Origin: Lachnospiraceae bacterium UBA2860
GTDB taxonomy: Bacteria > Bacillota > Clostridia > Lachnospirales > Lachnospiraceae
Length of the DNA: 14,305 nucleotides
Reading direction: 5' to 3'
NCBI GenBank assembly: GCA_002350625.1
Contig: DEFE01000048.1
Coordinates: forward strand, 17,225 to 31,529
Shown here: piece by piece, positions 13,521 through 14,305 of the stretch
Position numbering within the stretch: position 1 is the first letter of the stretch
How the letters are laid out: every line of letters starts with the position of its first letter
The notes under the pieces: generated by a model
The model's database searches: none
Told to the model about the DNA's origin: nothing
The model's input: only the letters and a program-made list of their open reading frames with translations
Translations under genes and position numbers: made by a program

Positions 13521-14305
13521 ATGTGTTCCATTCTTGCCTACTGCGGAAAATCCGCAGACATCGAAACCGTTCAGAAGATGCTTCAGGAGACGACCTCGAG
13601 AGGTCCGGACGATTCCCGGATTCTGAATACTGGTAATGGATACCTGGGCTTCAACCGGCTTGCCATCATGGGACTGACCGCATCCGGCATGCAGCCGTTC
13701 AAGCTGAACGGCAGTGCCGTCGTCTGCAACGGCGAGATCTACGGCTTCCGTCCGCTGCGGGACTATCTCAAACTGAACGGCTATACCTTCGCCAGCGACA
13801 GCGACTGCGAAATTCTTCTTCCTTTATATGAGAAGGTCGGCGTATCCATGTTCCGCATGCTCGACGCCGAGTTCGCCCTCGTCCTCTACGACGCCAGACA
13901 GAACACCTACATCGCCGCCCGCGATCCGATCGGCATCCGTCCGCTCTACTACGGATATGACAGGAACCAGGTGATCGTGTTCGCCTCCGAGCCGAAGAAC
14001 CTGATCGGCGTCTGCGACCGGATCATGCCCTTCCCGCCCGGCCATTATTATAAGGATGGCCGCTTTGTCTGCTACCGCGACATGAGCGATGTGGAGTACT
14101 ACTCTCACGACGATATGGATACCATCAGCCGGAACATTCACGACCGCCTGATGCGCGGCATTGAAAAGCGGCTCGACGCCGACGCGCCGGTAGGCTTCCT
14201 TCTCTCCGGCGGCCTCGATTCCTCCCTTGTCTGCGGTGCCGCCGCCAAAATTCTCGACAAGCCGCTGGAGACGTTCTCTGTCGGCATGGACATCGATGCC
14301 ATCGA
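13521..14305 (+). CDS. asnB: Asparagine synthetase B (glutamine-hydrolysing), N-terminal part, truncated by window edge
   Basis: Transfers the amide nitrogen of glutamine to aspartate with ATP, giving asparagine. The 261 visible residues cover the glutaminase domain and the start of the synthetase domain. Cys2, exposed after Met removal, is the glutaminase nucleophile (MCSILAY). Also seen are SRGPDD (26-31), FNRLAIMGL (44-52), VVCNGEIYGF (67-76), SDSDCEILLPLYEKVG (92-107) and ARDPIGIRPLYYGY (133-146). The ATP pyrophosphatase loop LLSGGLDSSLV is at about 227-237. The sequence reads more like the E. coli AsnB subfamily (MCSIF start, then SDCEVIL and IPLYMGYD in E. coli) than like Bacillus AsnO or AsnH; this is judged by eye. 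The ATG has AAGGAG about nine bases upstream. It diverges from glnN, the glutamine supplier. The C-terminal half is outside the window. Confidence 0.95.
   Translation, partial: MCSILAYCGKSADIETVQKMLQETTSRGPDDSRILNTGNGYLGFNRLAIMGLTASGMQPFKLNGSAVVCNGEIYGFRPLRDYLKLNGYTFASDSDCEILLPLYEKVGVSMFRMLDAEFALVLYDARQNTYIAARDPIGIRPLYYGYDRNQVIVFASEPKNLIGVCDRIMPFPPGHYYKDGRFVCYRDMSDVEYYSHDDMDTISRNIHDRLMRGIEKRLDADAPVGFLLSGGLDSSLVCGAAAKILDKPLETFSVGMDIDAI

Noticed and set aside
13385..13636. An 83-codon frame or leader peptide ahead of asnB
   Set aside because: It has no Shine-Dalgarno site, is not Asn-rich, and runs into asnB in another frame.
13824..14141. A 105-codon open frame on the minus strand
   Set aside because: Antisense to the conserved AsnB glutaminase domain, with no ribosome-binding support.

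Overview
This 14.3 kb window reads as core chromosome of a GC-rich, low-copy-repeat Clostridia, most likely of the Lachnospiraceae type. The reasons are the hrcA-grpE-dnaK heat-shock order with a perfect CIRCE operator, a type III glutamine synthetase, a Gram-positive FtsEX pair preceded by a CdaR/PucR-like regulator, and sigma-A promoters close to consensus. The family assignment is an inference; no rRNA or other marker is present. There are no transposases, integrases, tRNAs or CRISPR arrays, and base composition looks even throughout.

Layout: everything from 1 to 13081 is on the minus strand, so it is described here from right to left. At the right edge asnB (13521 to the end, plus strand, truncated) and glnN (13081-10970, minus) diverge from a shared 440-bp control region. 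That region has back-to-back promoters, a 28-bp dyad centred between their -35 boxes, and a terminator-like hairpin in each transcribed leader. Glutamine made by GlnN is the nitrogen donor for AsnB, so the pair forms one metabolic unit. Next come a CdaR/PucR-like regulator (10845-9760), a terminator, ftsE and ftsX (9645-8064, overlapping), a second terminator and uvrB (7987-5873).

Between uvrB and the heat-shock operon lie a degenerate 39-bp tandem repeat (about 5751-5890) and a two-gene operon (5627-2596). Its products are a MotA/TolQ/ExbB-type proton-channel subunit with a long cytoplasmic tail, and a MotB/OmpA-type partner whose linker is an uninterrupted array of 24 heptads. The pair most resembles ZorA/ZorB, the motor of Zorya anti-phage systems, but no Zorya effector gene is in the window. 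It is the best candidate here for an undescribed system. A strong terminator closes this operon, and 4 bp further on the -35 box of the hrcA promoter begins. The operon hrcA-grpE-dnaK then runs off the left edge.

Several starts are non-ATG (TTG for hrcA and ftsX, GTG for grpE). They were chosen from Shine-Dalgarno spacing and operon overlap.
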